In this document: positions 1-8,387 of the stretch, piece after piece
Numbering within the stretch: the first letter of the stretch is position 1
How the letters are laid out: every line of letters begins with the position of its first letter
Origin: Bacillota bacterium
Lineage (GTDB): Bacteria; Bacillota; Desulfitobacteriia; Desulfitobacteriales; JAJXUE01
Direction: 5' to 3'
DNA length: 28,504 bases
Assembly: GCA_021786555.1 (NCBI GenBank)
Contig: JAJYNB010000233.1
Coordinates: 1 to 28,504 of the forward strand
The notes under the pieces: generated by a model
Told to the model about the DNA's origin: nothing
Database searches by the model: none
What the model saw: the letters and a program-made list of their open reading frames with translations, nothing else
Made by a program: the position numbers and the translations under genes

Positions 1-183
1 ACCCCGATGCGGTTTAAAGAATATCCTAATTAAAAATTTTTTAAATTTTCCGAAATTGGCAAAGGAATTTTTGGTTTTGCGTTGAATACCAAATAAACAA
101 ACACTATCAAAGAAAATGACACATCAACATGGCCCAAAACGCCTGGTTTTGTGGGATAAACCGGCATTGGGGATTGAAAAGGG
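1..183. other. AT-rich non-coding stretch
   Basis: This stretch is AT-rich, with runs of A and T around 28-50. I see no convincing ORF, tRNA, terminator or known regulatory RNA in it. It would be the 5' flank of the intron-like RNA that follows. Confidence 0.5.
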
Positions 184-750
184 GTGAATTTATGCCCGAA
201 TACACTCTTGAACCAAGAGGAACAACAAAGAATCTGAAGAGTTAAGTGTTAAGGCAAGAGTATTTTTGACCTTATGGTTGATTCGCAGCCCTAATTCGTT
301 AAGAGGAGGTGTTGTCCTTCCGCTCCTGTCCTTACACTGGAGCGAGGCTAAGATTCGAGGATACTCTGGAAGCTTGGTGGATGGTCGAACTCTCGAACTA
401 TCCAAGTCAGAGTCAGGTAATCTGATGCGTTGCGAGACGGTCAGAAAAGGGACTGAGGCCGGGGAGCTGACCCGTTGTCGAATACCCACACGACAGCCGG
501 TATTTGATTAAGCTGAGGTTGCGCGCGTATCGGGCGGGACTGCGCTGGAAGTGCAGCCTGGCCGGGAACGGCCGAGCCGGGGCTAAGTAAGGAATCCCCG
601 GGGAGATGCGCATAGGTGATTGGGCACAGGGAGACTCTGAACAACGAGATAGTCCCGTTAGGGGACAGCATTGGGGTCGCCGGATGCGGGAAAACTGCAC
701 GTCCGGTGACAATGGGGGCCGGCACCACGTGAGGAGTGCCTTCTACCCAC
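184..750 (+). ncRNA. Probable ORF-less group II intron
   Basis: This gene-less stretch has the look of group II intron RNA. Many nested GC-rich stems lie between about 290 and 600, including CCGGGG/CCCCGG around 574-602 and hairpins with GGAA-type loops. A recognisable domain V sits at 677-709. A domain VI-like stem follows (GGCAC at 721-725 with GTGCC at 736-740) and ends in CTACCCAC near 750, compatible with the usual 3' terminal AY. Between the D1-3 region and domain V, where the reverse transcriptase ORF normally lies in domain IV, there is only a small hairpin (GTCCC 652-656 with GGGAC 662-666). The intron would therefore be a degenerate or trans-mobilised, ORF-less copy. The 5' boundary is a guess: a GTGAA at 184 resembles the GUGYG start. 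I could not identify exon-binding sites. Confidence 0.55.
677..709 (+). ncRNA. Group II intron domain V hairpin (CGC triad)
   Basis: The 33-nt element folds into the two-helix shape of domain V. The lower helix is 8 bp (TCGCCGGA 677-684 with TCCGGTGA 702-709), with a G.U pair at the conserved place. A two-base CG bulge follows at 700-701. The upper helix is 5 bp (TGCGG with CTGCA) and is capped by a GAAAA loop. The catalytic triad reads CGC (678-680) instead of the commoner AGC; CGC triads are known from some bacterial group II introns. The match of helix lengths, bulge and triad position to the family is the main support for the intron call. Confidence 0.65.
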
Positions 751-813
751 TTATTTTCTTGATTGGTTTTTTATATACTATGTTTACTAAATATAAATTC
801 AGGGGGTTTATTG

Positions 814-2067
814 ATGAAGAAATTGGCTTTGTTATTGGTCTGTTCCATGTTTGTTCTTACCGCTTGTTCGACGCCACAACAATCGTCACCATCGCCGCAG
901 AAGGTCGTACTGAAATCGTATATGTATGGCACCGGAGGAACCAAAGACTTATTGGATGCCATCAACAAAAAGTTTGAAGAGAAATACCCGAACATCACAA
1001 TTGAGAACGAAATGGCGCCAAGCGATCAGTTCGACACTGTGATCAAAACAAAGCTCGCTTCCGGCGACATTCCAGACATTTTCGGAATTCGGCCTGGCAC
1101 TTCAAGCAAGTCGTTGGTAGATGCCGGTTACCTGATGGATTTATCGAATGAACCATGGGTATCACATATTCAGCCTGCGCTGAAACCGTCTCTGACTTAC
1201 GGCGGCAAAGTATATGGAATTCCTCTGGAAAACAACTTTATCGCGACCGTGTACAACAAAAAAATGTTCGATGAGCTGGGCCTGAAGATACCGACAACCT
1301 GGAATGAATTTACCGCCGTGTGCGACACGCTGAAAAAAGCGGGCAAAATCCCGATGGCGCTGGGTCTCAAAACGCCTTACGTCAATCAGCTGGTGCCTTA
1401 TACGCTGGCTGCCACGATTGTGAACAAGGCTGACCCGGAACTCAACAATAAAATAACCGAAGGCAAAGCGAAGTTCGCCGGATCGGCATGGAAAACGGTC
1501 ATGGATCAGGTGCTCGAAATGAAGAGCAAAGGTTATTTTAATGCAGATGCGATGGGATCGACGTACGATCAAGCCGTCCAGCTGTTCACAACGGGGAAGG
1601 CGGCGATGATTACAAACGGCAACTGGGTGCTCGGCAGTATTGTAGCAGCCAACCCAAACATGCAGCTCGGCGTTATGCCGATTCCCGCCACCAACAATCC
1701 GGATGAAACCCGGGTCGTCTCGGCGCTGGTCGTGGCTATGGGGGCGAGCGCCAAGACGAAGTATCCGCAAGAAGTGAAAGAATATTTGGAATTCCTCGCT
1801 TCGCCGGGAACGCTCAACGCTTATTTGAAAGGGCGCGGAGCGCTGTCGCCGTTCGATAACGTGACGATCAGCCCTAATCCGGCGATGCAGCTCATCAACC
1901 AGTACCTAACCCAAAAGAAATCGGCCGATTTCAGCGGGGATAGTTGGAACCCAGCCGTTCAGGGTAAATTTATGTCCGAAGCACAGGCTCTGTACAGCGG
2001 TGCGATTAGCACTGATCAAATGATGCAGGATCTGGACACGGAAAACGCAGCAACATTGAAAAATTAA
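814..2067 (+). CDS. Sugar ABC transporter substrate-binding lipoprotein
   Basis: This is a family 1 extracellular solute-binding protein (417 aa) that should capture a sugar or oligosaccharide outside the cell and hand it to the permeases at 3648-5365. The N-terminus is a lipoprotein signal peptide: MKK, a hydrophobic stretch, then the lipobox LTAC with the lipidated Cys at residue 18. Body motifs typical of the family include the NGNWVLGSI and GVMPIPATNN segments. I chose ATG 814 because AGGGGG lies at 801-806 and the lipobox then falls at the normal place; an open frame from 763 adds 17 residues without a good ribosome site. Downstream catabolic genes suggest the ligand is an L-rhamnose-containing glycoside. 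The exact ligand cannot be read from sequence. Confidence 0.9.
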   Translation: MKKLALLLVCSMFVLTACSTPQQSSPSPQKVVLKSYMYGTGGTKDLLDAINKKFEEKYPNITIENEMAPSDQFDTVIKTKLASGDIPDIFGIRPGTSSKSLVDAGYLMDLSNEPWVSHIQPALKPSLTYGGKVYGIPLENNFIATVYNKKMFDELGLKIPTTWNEFTAVCDTLKKAGKIPMALGLKTPYVNQLVPYTLAATIVNKADPELNNKITEGKAKFAGSAWKTVMDQVLEMKSKGYFNADAMGSTYDQAVQLFTTGKAAMITNGNWVLGSIVAANPNMQLGVMPIPATNNPDETRVVSALVVAMGASAKTKYPQEVKEYLEFLASPGTLNAYLKGRGALSPFDNVTISPNPAMQLINQYLTQKKSADFSGDSWNPAVQGKFMSEAQALYSGAISTDQMMQDLDTENAATLKN

Positions 2068-2083
2068 GCTGGCTGAGAGAAAG

Positions 2084-2114
2084 GGGGAGAGGACGCGGAA
2101 TCCCGCGTCGTTCC
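2084..2114 (+). promoter_or_regulatory. Intercistronic stem-loop after the binding-protein gene
   Basis: A strong hairpin lies just after the binding-protein stop. GACGCGG (2092-2098) pairs with CCGCGTC (2103-2109) around an AATC loop, and an outer GGGGA/TCCCC arm extends it. It is followed by a pyrimidine-rich stretch rather than a clean T-run. Such a hairpin often protects the upstream message or partly terminates transcription, giving more binding protein than permease. That role is inference. Confidence 0.5.
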
Positions 2115-2151
2115 CCATTTCCTTTTAACGGAAACGTTTGGAGGTAAGCGA

Positions 2152-2175
2152 GATGATTGTTCAGTTAAGAGACTG
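2152..2175 (+). other. Seven-codon mini-ORF with good ribosome binding site
   Basis: GGAGG at 2140-2144 stands 7 bases before an ATG that opens a seven-residue frame (MIVQLRD) ending in TGA TGA, 26 bases before the amidase start. It could be a leader peptide coupling translation to the amidase, or the scar of a deleted gene start. An 8-bp palindrome AAACGTTT (2132-2139) just upstream could be a LacI-type half-operator, but it is too short to claim. Confidence 0.25.
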
Positions 2176-2200
2176 ATGAAAAAAACGGTGAGGTGATCCT

Positions 2201-3637
2201 ATGAGCGGACGAAATGATGAATTGTGTTTCCGGTCGGCGACCGAGCTGGCCGGCATGATCAGGCAGAAACAGCTGTCGCCAGTGGAGCTGGTGGACGCCT
2301 GCTTGCAGCGGATCGAAGCAATGGATACGCAAATTAACGCATTTTGCACGTTGGTCGGGGATGAAGCGCGGCAAGAAGCGCTGCGGGCGGAAGAGGCTAT
2401 CATGCGTGGGGAAGCGGTAGGGCCGCTGCACGGTGTACCCGTCGCCGTCAAGGATTTGCTGTCGACCGAAGGCATTCGTACCACGTTCGGCTCGAAGCTG
2501 TTTGCCAATTCCGTTCCGGAGCGGGATGCCGTAGCCGTCAGACGCGTCAAACAGGCGGGAGGCATTATCGTCGGCAAGACAAACACGCCCGAGTTCGGCT
2601 CCAAGGTGACGACCGACAATGAGATGTTCGGCGTAACGAAAAACCCGTGGAACACGGATAGGGTTCCCGGGGGTTCGAGCGGCGGATCGGCCGCAGCGGT
2701 CGCCAGCGGCTTCGTTCCGTTCTCGGTCGCAACGGACAGCGGCGGCTCGATTCGCATCCCTGCAAGCGCCTGCGGCGTGTACGGGTTGAAGCCGACGTAC
2801 GGGCGCATACCGTTTGACATGAATACGGCGAATATGTTCAGCTCGCAAAATCCGTTTTTCCATATCGGGGCGATTAGTCGGACGGTTGCAGACGCAGCGC
2901 TGTTGTTTGCCGTCATGACGGGACCGGATCCTGTCGATCCGTACTGCTTGCCCGATACCGGAGAAAATTTTACACAGCTGCAGGGCGGCGTGAAGGGACT
3001 TCGCATCGGCTACAGCCCGGATTTCGGCATGTACGAAATCGATGCAGGCGTTCGCGAAACCATCCAACAGGCGGTGCGAAATTTGGGAAAGCTTGGCTGC
3101 CTCGTGGAACAGATCGATGTTCGCCTGGAGCATTCAAAAGCCGTTTACATTGAAAGCTATATGCTGCTGATGGCCGCCCAATTCGCGAACAGTTTTGGCA
3201 GCAGGCTGGCGGAAATCGAGCCGCTTTTATCCGAGCCGGTCGTCCAGATGATCCGGTCCGGGCAGGAGGTCCGTACGCTTGATTATAAAAAGGTGGAATT
3301 TGTGCGCACCTCGCTTTGGAATTCGTTCCAAAACGTCTTCGCAGCCTATGATCTCCTCGTCACGCCGACGCTGGCGGCTCCGCCATTTCCGCATACGCAG
3401 AACGGGCCCGGGCAAATCAACGGAAAGCCGGTTCATTTTACCGACTGGGTGTTGACGCCGTTTCAGAACTTTACCGGACATCCGGCTGCCAGCGTCCCGG
3501 TCGGATTTACGCCGGACCGGCTGCCTGTAGGCATGCAGGTGATCGGCCCACGGTTTGCCGAACGAACGGTTTTGCAGCTTTCGCAGGCTTATGAACAGGC
3601 GTTTCCATGGGAAATGCTTTCCTTTATAAAGCTTTAG
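2201..3637 (+). CDS. Amidase (amidase signature family, GatA-like)
   Basis: This 478-aa protein is an amidase-signature hydrolase that cleaves carboxamide bonds. The Ser-cisSer-Lys triad is visible: Lys84 in GVPVAVKDL, Ser159 in the GGSSGGSAAAV motif, and Ser183 in DSGGSIR. These spacings (75 and 24 residues) equal those of GatA. The start at ATG 2201 follows a GGTGAGGTGA ribosome site. No gatB or gatC lies nearby and the gene sits inside a sugar-uptake operon, so it is probably a catabolic amidase rather than the Glu-tRNA amidotransferase subunit. It may act on an amide-decorated sugar or aglycone imported with the glycoside (inference). The protein has no signal peptide and should be cytoplasmic. 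Confidence 0.85.
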   Translation: MSGRNDELCFRSATELAGMIRQKQLSPVELVDACLQRIEAMDTQINAFCTLVGDEARQEALRAEEAIMRGEAVGPLHGVPVAVKDLLSTEGIRTTFGSKLFANSVPERDAVAVRRVKQAGGIIVGKTNTPEFGSKVTTDNEMFGVTKNPWNTDRVPGGSSGGSAAAVASGFVPFSVATDSGGSIRIPASACGVYGLKPTYGRIPFDMNTANMFSSQNPFFHIGAISRTVADAALLFAVMTGPDPVDPYCLPDTGENFTQLQGGVKGLRIGYSPDFGMYEIDAGVRETIQQAVRNLGKLGCLVEQIDVRLEHSKAVYIESYMLLMAAQFANSFGSRLAEIEPLLSEPVVQMIRSGQEVRTLDYKKVEFVRTSLWNSFQNVFAAYDLLVTPTLAAPPFPHTQNGPGQINGKPVHFTDWVLTPFQNFTGHPAASVPVGFTPDRLPVGMQVIGPRFAERTVLQLSQAYEQAFPWEMLSFIKL

Positions 3638-3647
3638 GAGGAGAGCC

Positions 3648-4538
3648 GTGATTGCTTACAAACGGATAAAGACCGTCATTGCGTACACGTCGTTTTTGCT
3701 GCCAGCCCTGTTGTTGTACATCGTATTTGTCGTCTATCCAGTCGGAAGCAGCTTTTATTACAGCTTGACGAATTGGGACGGGATTAATCCGATCGTCCAC
3801 TTTATCGGGTTCGACAACTTCAAGCGGTTGTTTCAGGATACTGAAGTCATCAGCGCCCTGAAAACATCGATGATTTACGTCTTTTTTGTTGCTCTTTTAC
3901 AAAATGTGATCGCTCTGCTGCTTGCGGTCAGCGCGGACCGACGCATCCGGCTGAAAACGTTATACCGTTCCGTTATCTTCATTCCCGCTTTGCTCAGCTC
4001 ATTGTCGATCGGGTATATTTGGAGCTATATTTATCAGCCGACGACCGGCGTGTTGAACATCATCCTGAAAGGAATCGGGCTCCAAGCGCTCGCTCACGAC
4101 TGGTTGGGAAGTCCGAAGTACGCACTCGGCTCGGTTATTTTCGTCACTGTGTGGCAGTACATCGGTCCAAGCATGCTTATTTATTTGGCCGGTCTGCAGG
4201 GGGTTCCGACCAGTTTGTACGAAGCGGCCGATATCGACGGTACAAGCGGCTGGGGGAAATTCGTCCACATTACGTTTCCTCTGATTGCCCCGTCGCTCAC
4301 GATCAATCTGGTGCTTTCGGCCATTGGGGGGCTCAAAATGTTCGATCTTATTTTCGTCATGACCGGCGGCGGACCCGGCTATGCCACGGAAGTATTGTCG
4401 CTCGCCATTTATAAAAAAGCGTTTATGCAAAGCAGCATGGGCTACGGTGCGGCGATTGCGGTGGTGCTCTCCTTAATCATTTTGCTGATTACCTTGGCGC
4501 AGTTGTTCTTCCTGCGGAAGCGGGAGGTGGAGTTGTGA
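3648..4538 (+). CDS. Sugar ABC transporter permease, MalF/UgpA type
   Basis: This 296-aa membrane protein is one of two pore subunits of a CUT1-type carbohydrate importer. About six hydrophobic helices are visible, the first near residues 10-32 and the last near 262-288. The cytoplasmic EAA loop starts at Glu192 (EAADIDGTSGWGKF followed by ITFPLI) and contacts the ATPase. The start is GTG 3648 with AGGAGG at 3636-3641, which overlaps the stop codon of the amidase gene. The stop overlaps the next permease by four bases, implying coupled translation. No ATPase gene is in the operon, so a shared MsmK/UgpC-type ATPase from elsewhere is expected. Confidence 0.92.
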   Translation: MIAYKRIKTVIAYTSFLLPALLLYIVFVVYPVGSSFYYSLTNWDGINPIVHFIGFDNFKRLFQDTEVISALKTSMIYVFFVALLQNVIALLLAVSADRRIRLKTLYRSVIFIPALLSSLSIGYIWSYIYQPTTGVLNIILKGIGLQALAHDWLGSPKYALGSVIFVTVWQYIGPSMLIYLAGLQGVPTSLYEAADIDGTSGWGKFVHITFPLIAPSLTINLVLSAIGGLKMFDLIFVMTGGGPGYATEVLSLAIYKKAFMQSSMGYGAAIAVVLSLIILLITLAQLFFLRKREVEL

Positions 4539-5365
4539 ACAAAGCATTCGGACAGAACAAATGGGCGAGTTATTTGGTCTTAAGCTTCTGGGCGCTCCTC
4601 GCTCTGCTCCCGCTGTGGATGCTCCTCTCAATTTCGCTCAAAGGGGAGCAGGAATTGACGAGATTTCCTTTGTCGATTCCGAACGTATGGCGCTTTGGAA
4701 ATTATACGCAAGCGTGGAAAGACGCCCATCTCGGTGTCGCCTTCTGGAATAGCCTGCTCATTACCGGCTGTTCGCTCTTAGCGATCATCGTCATCGGGGC
4801 GATGGCTGCTTATCCGCTGGCGCGTTTTGCCAATCGGTTGACGAACGGGGTATACACGCTGTTTGTCGCCGGAATGGTTTTGCCTTTTCAGTTGGCCATA
4901 ATTCCGCTTTACAAAATAATCAAGGCGATGCATCTGATGAACTCGCCGATCAGCGCCATTCTCATTTATACAACGTCTCATCTGGCGTTTACGATTTTTA
5001 TATACACGGGCTTTATGAAAAGTGTGCCGCGCGAACTCGATGAGGCGGCCTTGATTGACGGCTGCGGGCCATTTCGCACCTTCTGGCAAATTATATTTCC
5101 GCTGATGAAGCCGGCAACGAGCACGGTGGCGATCATGAACAGCCTGTTCATTTGGAACGATTTGCTCGTCCCTCTGCTGTTTTTGCAGGGCCGTTCCAGC
5201 CAGACGATCCCGCTGGCGATCTTCAGCTTTGTCGGTGATTACAACAATAACTGGCCGCTTATGTTCGCCGCTATCGTCATTTCGTCGGTGCCGCTCATTG
5301 CTCTGTTTGTGTTTGCGCAGAAGCATTTTGTCAAAGGCATTACGGCAGGAGCGGTGAAATCGTGA
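4535..5365 (+). CDS. Sugar ABC transporter permease, MalG/UgpE type
   Basis: This is the second permease subunit (276 aa) of the CUT1 importer. Its EAA loop begins at Glu170 (EAALIDGCGPFRTFWQIIFPL). Hydrophobic helices occur from about residue 14 to the C-terminal segment near 245-265. It starts with GTG inside the GTGA overlap with the MalF-type gene (4535-4538), so the two are translationally coupled. It sits immediately before the rhamnosidase gene, which supports import of rhamnosylated oligosaccharides. ATP hydrolysis must come from an ATPase encoded outside this window. Confidence 0.92.
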   Translation: MNKAFGQNKWASYLVLSFWALLALLPLWMLLSISLKGEQELTRFPLSIPNVWRFGNYTQAWKDAHLGVAFWNSLLITGCSLLAIIVIGAMAAYPLARFANRLTNGVYTLFVAGMVLPFQLAIIPLYKIIKAMHLMNSPISAILIYTTSHLAFTIFIYTGFMKSVPRELDEAALIDGCGPFRTFWQIIFPLMKPATSTVAIMNSLFIWNDLLVPLLFLQGRSSQTIPLAIFSFVGDYNNNWPLMFAAIVISSVPLIALFVFAQKHFVKGITAGAVKS

Positions 5366-5393
5366 GCGCATCGGGGTATTAGGGGGCAATGCA

Positions 5394-8324
5394 ATGAATT
5401 GGCTGGCAAAATGGGTATGGGCTGACGGAGAAGCAAGCCCGCGCAACGAATGGAGGTGTTTCCGCAAAACATTCGATGCTCCGGCTAACGGATGGAGCTC
5501 GGCTCATATCGCCATGACAGCGGATTCGCGGTATGTGCTTTATGTGAACGGTGAGAGCATCGGACGCGGACCGAACAGGTCTTGGCCGCTCGAGCAATCG
5601 TATGACGTCTACGACATTTCCCACCTGCTGCATCCGGGACAAAAGAACGTCATTGCCGTGTTGGTACTGCATTACGGAGTGTCCAATTGGTCTTATGTGC
5701 GGGGGCGCGGCGGATTACTTGCGCAGCTCGATTTGCAGCAAGGGGAAGAAAATGTGCATACGTGGGTAACGGACGTCACCTGGAAAACAAGCCGTTACGA
5801 GGGTCACGACCGCCATTCGCCGCGTATGTCGTTCCAGCAGGCTTTTACCGAAAAAATCGACGCGCGCCTGTGGGGCGCAGAATGGGTGGACGCCGAATTT
5901 GACGATACCGACTGGAGACAGACGCTGGAGCTCGGGCCCGTTGGAACGGAGCCTTGGACGAAGCTGGTACAGCGGGATATTCCCTTCCTCAGCGAAGAAA
6001 CTGTTTACCCGGTGCGCGTGGAATGCCTGCACAAGGTCCGACCGGTTTCTTGGACGGCTACCGTCGACGTACGCAATCATATGGTTCCTGGCAGCGAGAA
6101 CCATGCAAATCCCATGGCTTATGTTGGCTACATCGCGACTGTTATTCGCGCTCCCGAACGGGCAACGTGTACATTTGGCTTTTTCAACACGCATGTGTTC
6201 GGGCCCTGTACGGTTAACGGCGTTCGTTATGAGATGGAGCAATTTGTGGGAACGTTGCCGGAGAGGTATCTGGAAGTGGAGCTCAAGCAAGGGGACAACT
6301 TGTTTGTGATGGACATTACGGGACGCGACATCGGCGGTATTTTCCATATGGCCATCGATTGCGCCGTGCCGGTTGAGGTTGTTTCGCCAGTGCTGCCGCC
6401 TCTTGCCAGTGATGTCAGCGGATCGCCGTTTGCGACCATCGGTCCATTCGACAGCGAGGTGCTGATCGACCATCAGGAGAGCCGCGAAATGGCTTGCGGC
6501 CACAAGGATTACCTCGCTGCGAAAACCATCGCATCGCTTGACGATTTGAGGCGTTTTACCGCTTGGATCCGACCAGTTGCCAGTAGCCTTGTGAGCCGTG
6601 AAAATGTGTTCGTGTTATGCGTTTGGAAAAAAAGAGAACTCCCCATGTCCGTTCCTGCAGCGCTGCAGCAGGTAGTGACGGCAAACAATATGGCCACGGA
6701 AGTTCCCGTTTATCCGGATGCAGATACGGAATTAGTGATCGATTTCGGTAGAGAGTTGTCCGGTTACTTGAGCTTCGAAGTGGATGCCTCCGCAGGAACG
6801 ATTCTCGATTTTTACGGCTTCGAATATATGCGGGATGGTTTGCGGCAGGATACGTTCGATCTGGACAATACGCTTCGTTACATTTGTCGCGACGGACGCC
6901 AGCGTTATACGTCGCCTATCCGCCGGGGAATTCGGTACGTCATGTTGACGGTTCGGGCGAACAAGCCTGCAGACTCGCCTTTCGCCGTACCGAACGCCTT
7001 GCCGCATCCTGTACGGATATACAGCGTTCGGTGGATCCAGAGCAGCTATCCGGTTGCCGAGGTTGGACGTTTTCAATCCTCAGATGCGAAGCTGAATGAT
7101 ATTTGGGCGATCAGCAGAGATACTACCCGGTTGTGCATGCAAGATACGTTTGTCGATTGTCCGGCTTACGAGCAGGTATTCTGGGTCGGGGACAGCCGTA
7201 ATGAGGCGCTGTTCAGCTATTACCTGTTTGGAGCGGAACCGCTAGTCAAACGCGGTCTCCGTTTAGTGCCTGGATCAAGGTTGTATACCCCTTTGTATAC
7301 GACGCAGGTGCCTAGCGGCTGGAACAGCGTCATTCCGAACTGGACGTTTTTTTGGGTCTTCGCCTGCTGGGAATATTATGAGCGGACTGGAGATTGCAGC
7401 TTTGCTGCCGAGATGTGGCCGCACATCCGGAAAACGCTTGATCATTATTTAGCGAAGATTGGTGCTCTAGGCATGCTGAACATCAAAGCTTGGAATTTCC
7501 TCGACTGGGCACCGGTTGACCAACCGCAAAACGGAGTAGTGGCACATCAAAATATGTTTTTTGTAAAAGCGCTTCATACTGCGGCGGAGTTTGGGGAGAA
7601 CGCCAACGACCGTACGGCCGTTGTATACTACCGGGAAGCCGCTGAAAGGCTGCGGCAGGCGATCAACCGCCATTTGTGGGCGGAAGGCAAACAGGCCTAT
7701 GCGGACTGTCTTCATGCCGACGGCAGCTTGTCAACGACATTCAGCATGCAGACCCAGACCGTCGCTTATTTATGCGATATTCCCTATGGAGAGCGCACTG
7801 CTCCTCTGGAACGTTATTTACTGGATCCTCCTCCCGCATTTGTACAGTTAGGCAGTCCGTTTATGTCCTTTTTCTATTATGCTGCTTTGGCAAAGCTAGG
7901 GCGATTCCAACGTATTATCGACGATATGCGGGTGCAGTTCGGCTATATGATCGACTATGGGGCGACGACCTGTTGGGAGATGTTCCCAAACTCTCAGGAG
8001 GGGCTGAGCAACCCGAACTATATGACCCGCAGCCACTGCCATGCATGGTCGGCCGCACCGGTATATTTTCTCGGCGCCTATGTACTTGGCATCCGCAGCG
8101 CAGGGACCGGCTGGCGCAAGGTTACTGTTCAGCCACAGCCATGCGGCTTGACTTGGGCAAGGGGGAGCGTGCCGCTACCGGAAAATGGCCGTATTGACGT
8201 GGCATGGCACCTTGCAGATGACGGCCGCACCATGTACATCCAAGTATGGGCGCCGGCAGAGGTTGAGTTAGAGGTGCGCGTTCCCGAAGGGATGGAAAGC
8301 CGTATCGATATTTGCAAGTTGTAA
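5394..8324 (+). CDS. Alpha-L-rhamnosidase-like glycoside hydrolase (GH78 type), cytoplasmic
   Basis: This 976-aa protein resembles bacterial alpha-L-rhamnosidases, inverting enzymes that release terminal L-rhamnose. The N-terminal part looks like the family's beta-sandwich region (RYVLYVNGESIGRGP near residues 42-58). The (alpha/alpha)6 catalytic region follows, with the DCP motif at 588-590, an acidic residue Glu593 and WVGD at 597-600. A likely base region is CWEMF (Glu862) followed by a HCHAWS segment, then a C-terminal beta domain. The usual DCPQRDERLGWTGD-type motif is altered here to DCPAYEQVFWVGD, so the exact substrate or subfamily may differ. No signal peptide is visible, so it acts inside the cell on imported oligosaccharides. 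ATG 5394 follows AGGGGG at 5381-5386. Rhamnose isomerase and kinase genes downstream support the call. Confidence 0.8.
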   Translation: MNWLAKWVWADGEASPRNEWRCFRKTFDAPANGWSSAHIAMTADSRYVLYVNGESIGRGPNRSWPLEQSYDVYDISHLLHPGQKNVIAVLVLHYGVSNWSYVRGRGGLLAQLDLQQGEENVHTWVTDVTWKTSRYEGHDRHSPRMSFQQAFTEKIDARLWGAEWVDAEFDDTDWRQTLELGPVGTEPWTKLVQRDIPFLSEETVYPVRVECLHKVRPVSWTATVDVRNHMVPGSENHANPMAYVGYIATVIRAPERATCTFGFFNTHVFGPCTVNGVRYEMEQFVGTLPERYLEVELKQGDNLFVMDITGRDIGGIFHMAIDCAVPVEVVSPVLPPLASDVSGSPFATIGPFDSEVLIDHQESREMACGHKDYLAAKTIASLDDLRRFTAWIRPVASSLVSRENVFVLCVWKKRELPMSVPAALQQVVTANNMATEVPVYPDADTELVIDFGRELSGYLSFEVDASAGTILDFYGFEYMRDGLRQDTFDLDNTLRYICRDGRQRYTSPIRRGIRYVMLTVRANKPADSPFAVPNALPHPVRIYSVRWIQSSYPVAEVGRFQSSDAKLNDIWAISRDTTRLCMQDTFVDCPAYEQVFWVGDSRNEALFSYYLFGAEPLVKRGLRLVPGSRLYTPLYTTQVPSGWNSVIPNWTFFWVFACWEYYERTGDCSFAAEMWPHIRKTLDHYLAKIGALGMLNIKAWNFLDWAPVDQPQNGVVAHQNMFFVKALHTAAEFGENANDRTAVVYYREAAERLRQAINRHLWAEGKQAYADCLHADGSLSTTFSMQTQTVAYLCDIPYGERTAPLERYLLDPPPAFVQLGSPFMSFFYYAALAKLGRFQRIIDDMRVQFGYMIDYGATTCWEMFPNSQEGLSNPNYMTRSHCHAWSAAPVYFLGAYVLGIRSAGTGWRKVTVQPQPCGLTWARGSVPLPENGRIDVAWHLADDGRTMYIQVWAPAEVELEVRVPEGMESRIDICKL

Positions 8325-8360
8325 ATCAGGGTAGAATTATAGCTCAAGACTTATAAAATT

Positions 8361-8374
8361 CGGCAAACATGCCG
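8361..8374 (+). promoter_or_regulatory. Small hairpin overlapping the ribosome site of the next gene
   Basis: CGGCA (8361-8365) pairs with TGCCG (8370-8374) around an AACA loop. The 3' arm runs directly into GGGGAGG (8374-8380), the ribosome binding site of the dehydrogenase at 8388. It could reduce translation of that gene. An AT-rich TTATAAAATT lies just upstream, but I see no convincing -35 partner. Confidence 0.25.
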
Positions 8375-8387
8375 GGGAGGTACGAAT

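Noticed and set aside
1..750. RNase P RNA, tmRNA or a CRISPR array in the gene-less start of the window
   Set aside because: None of the conserved blocks of these RNAs is visible and there are no regularly spaced repeats; the domain V-like hairpin points to a group II intron instead.
2131..2140. CcpA cre or LacI operator around AAACGTTT
   Set aside because: Only the 8-base core is palindromic, the flanks do not fit the cre consensus, and it lies inside the operon rather than at its promoter.
2165..3133. Long open frames on the minus strand opposite the amidase gene
   Set aside because: They have no ribosome site or recognisable protein motifs and lie antisense to a gene with an intact catalytic triad; they arise from its GC-rich codon use.
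2201..3637. Glu-tRNA(Gln) amidotransferase subunit GatA
   Set aside because: The triad fits, but gatB and gatC are absent and the gene is embedded in a sugar transporter operon, so a catabolic amidase is more likely.
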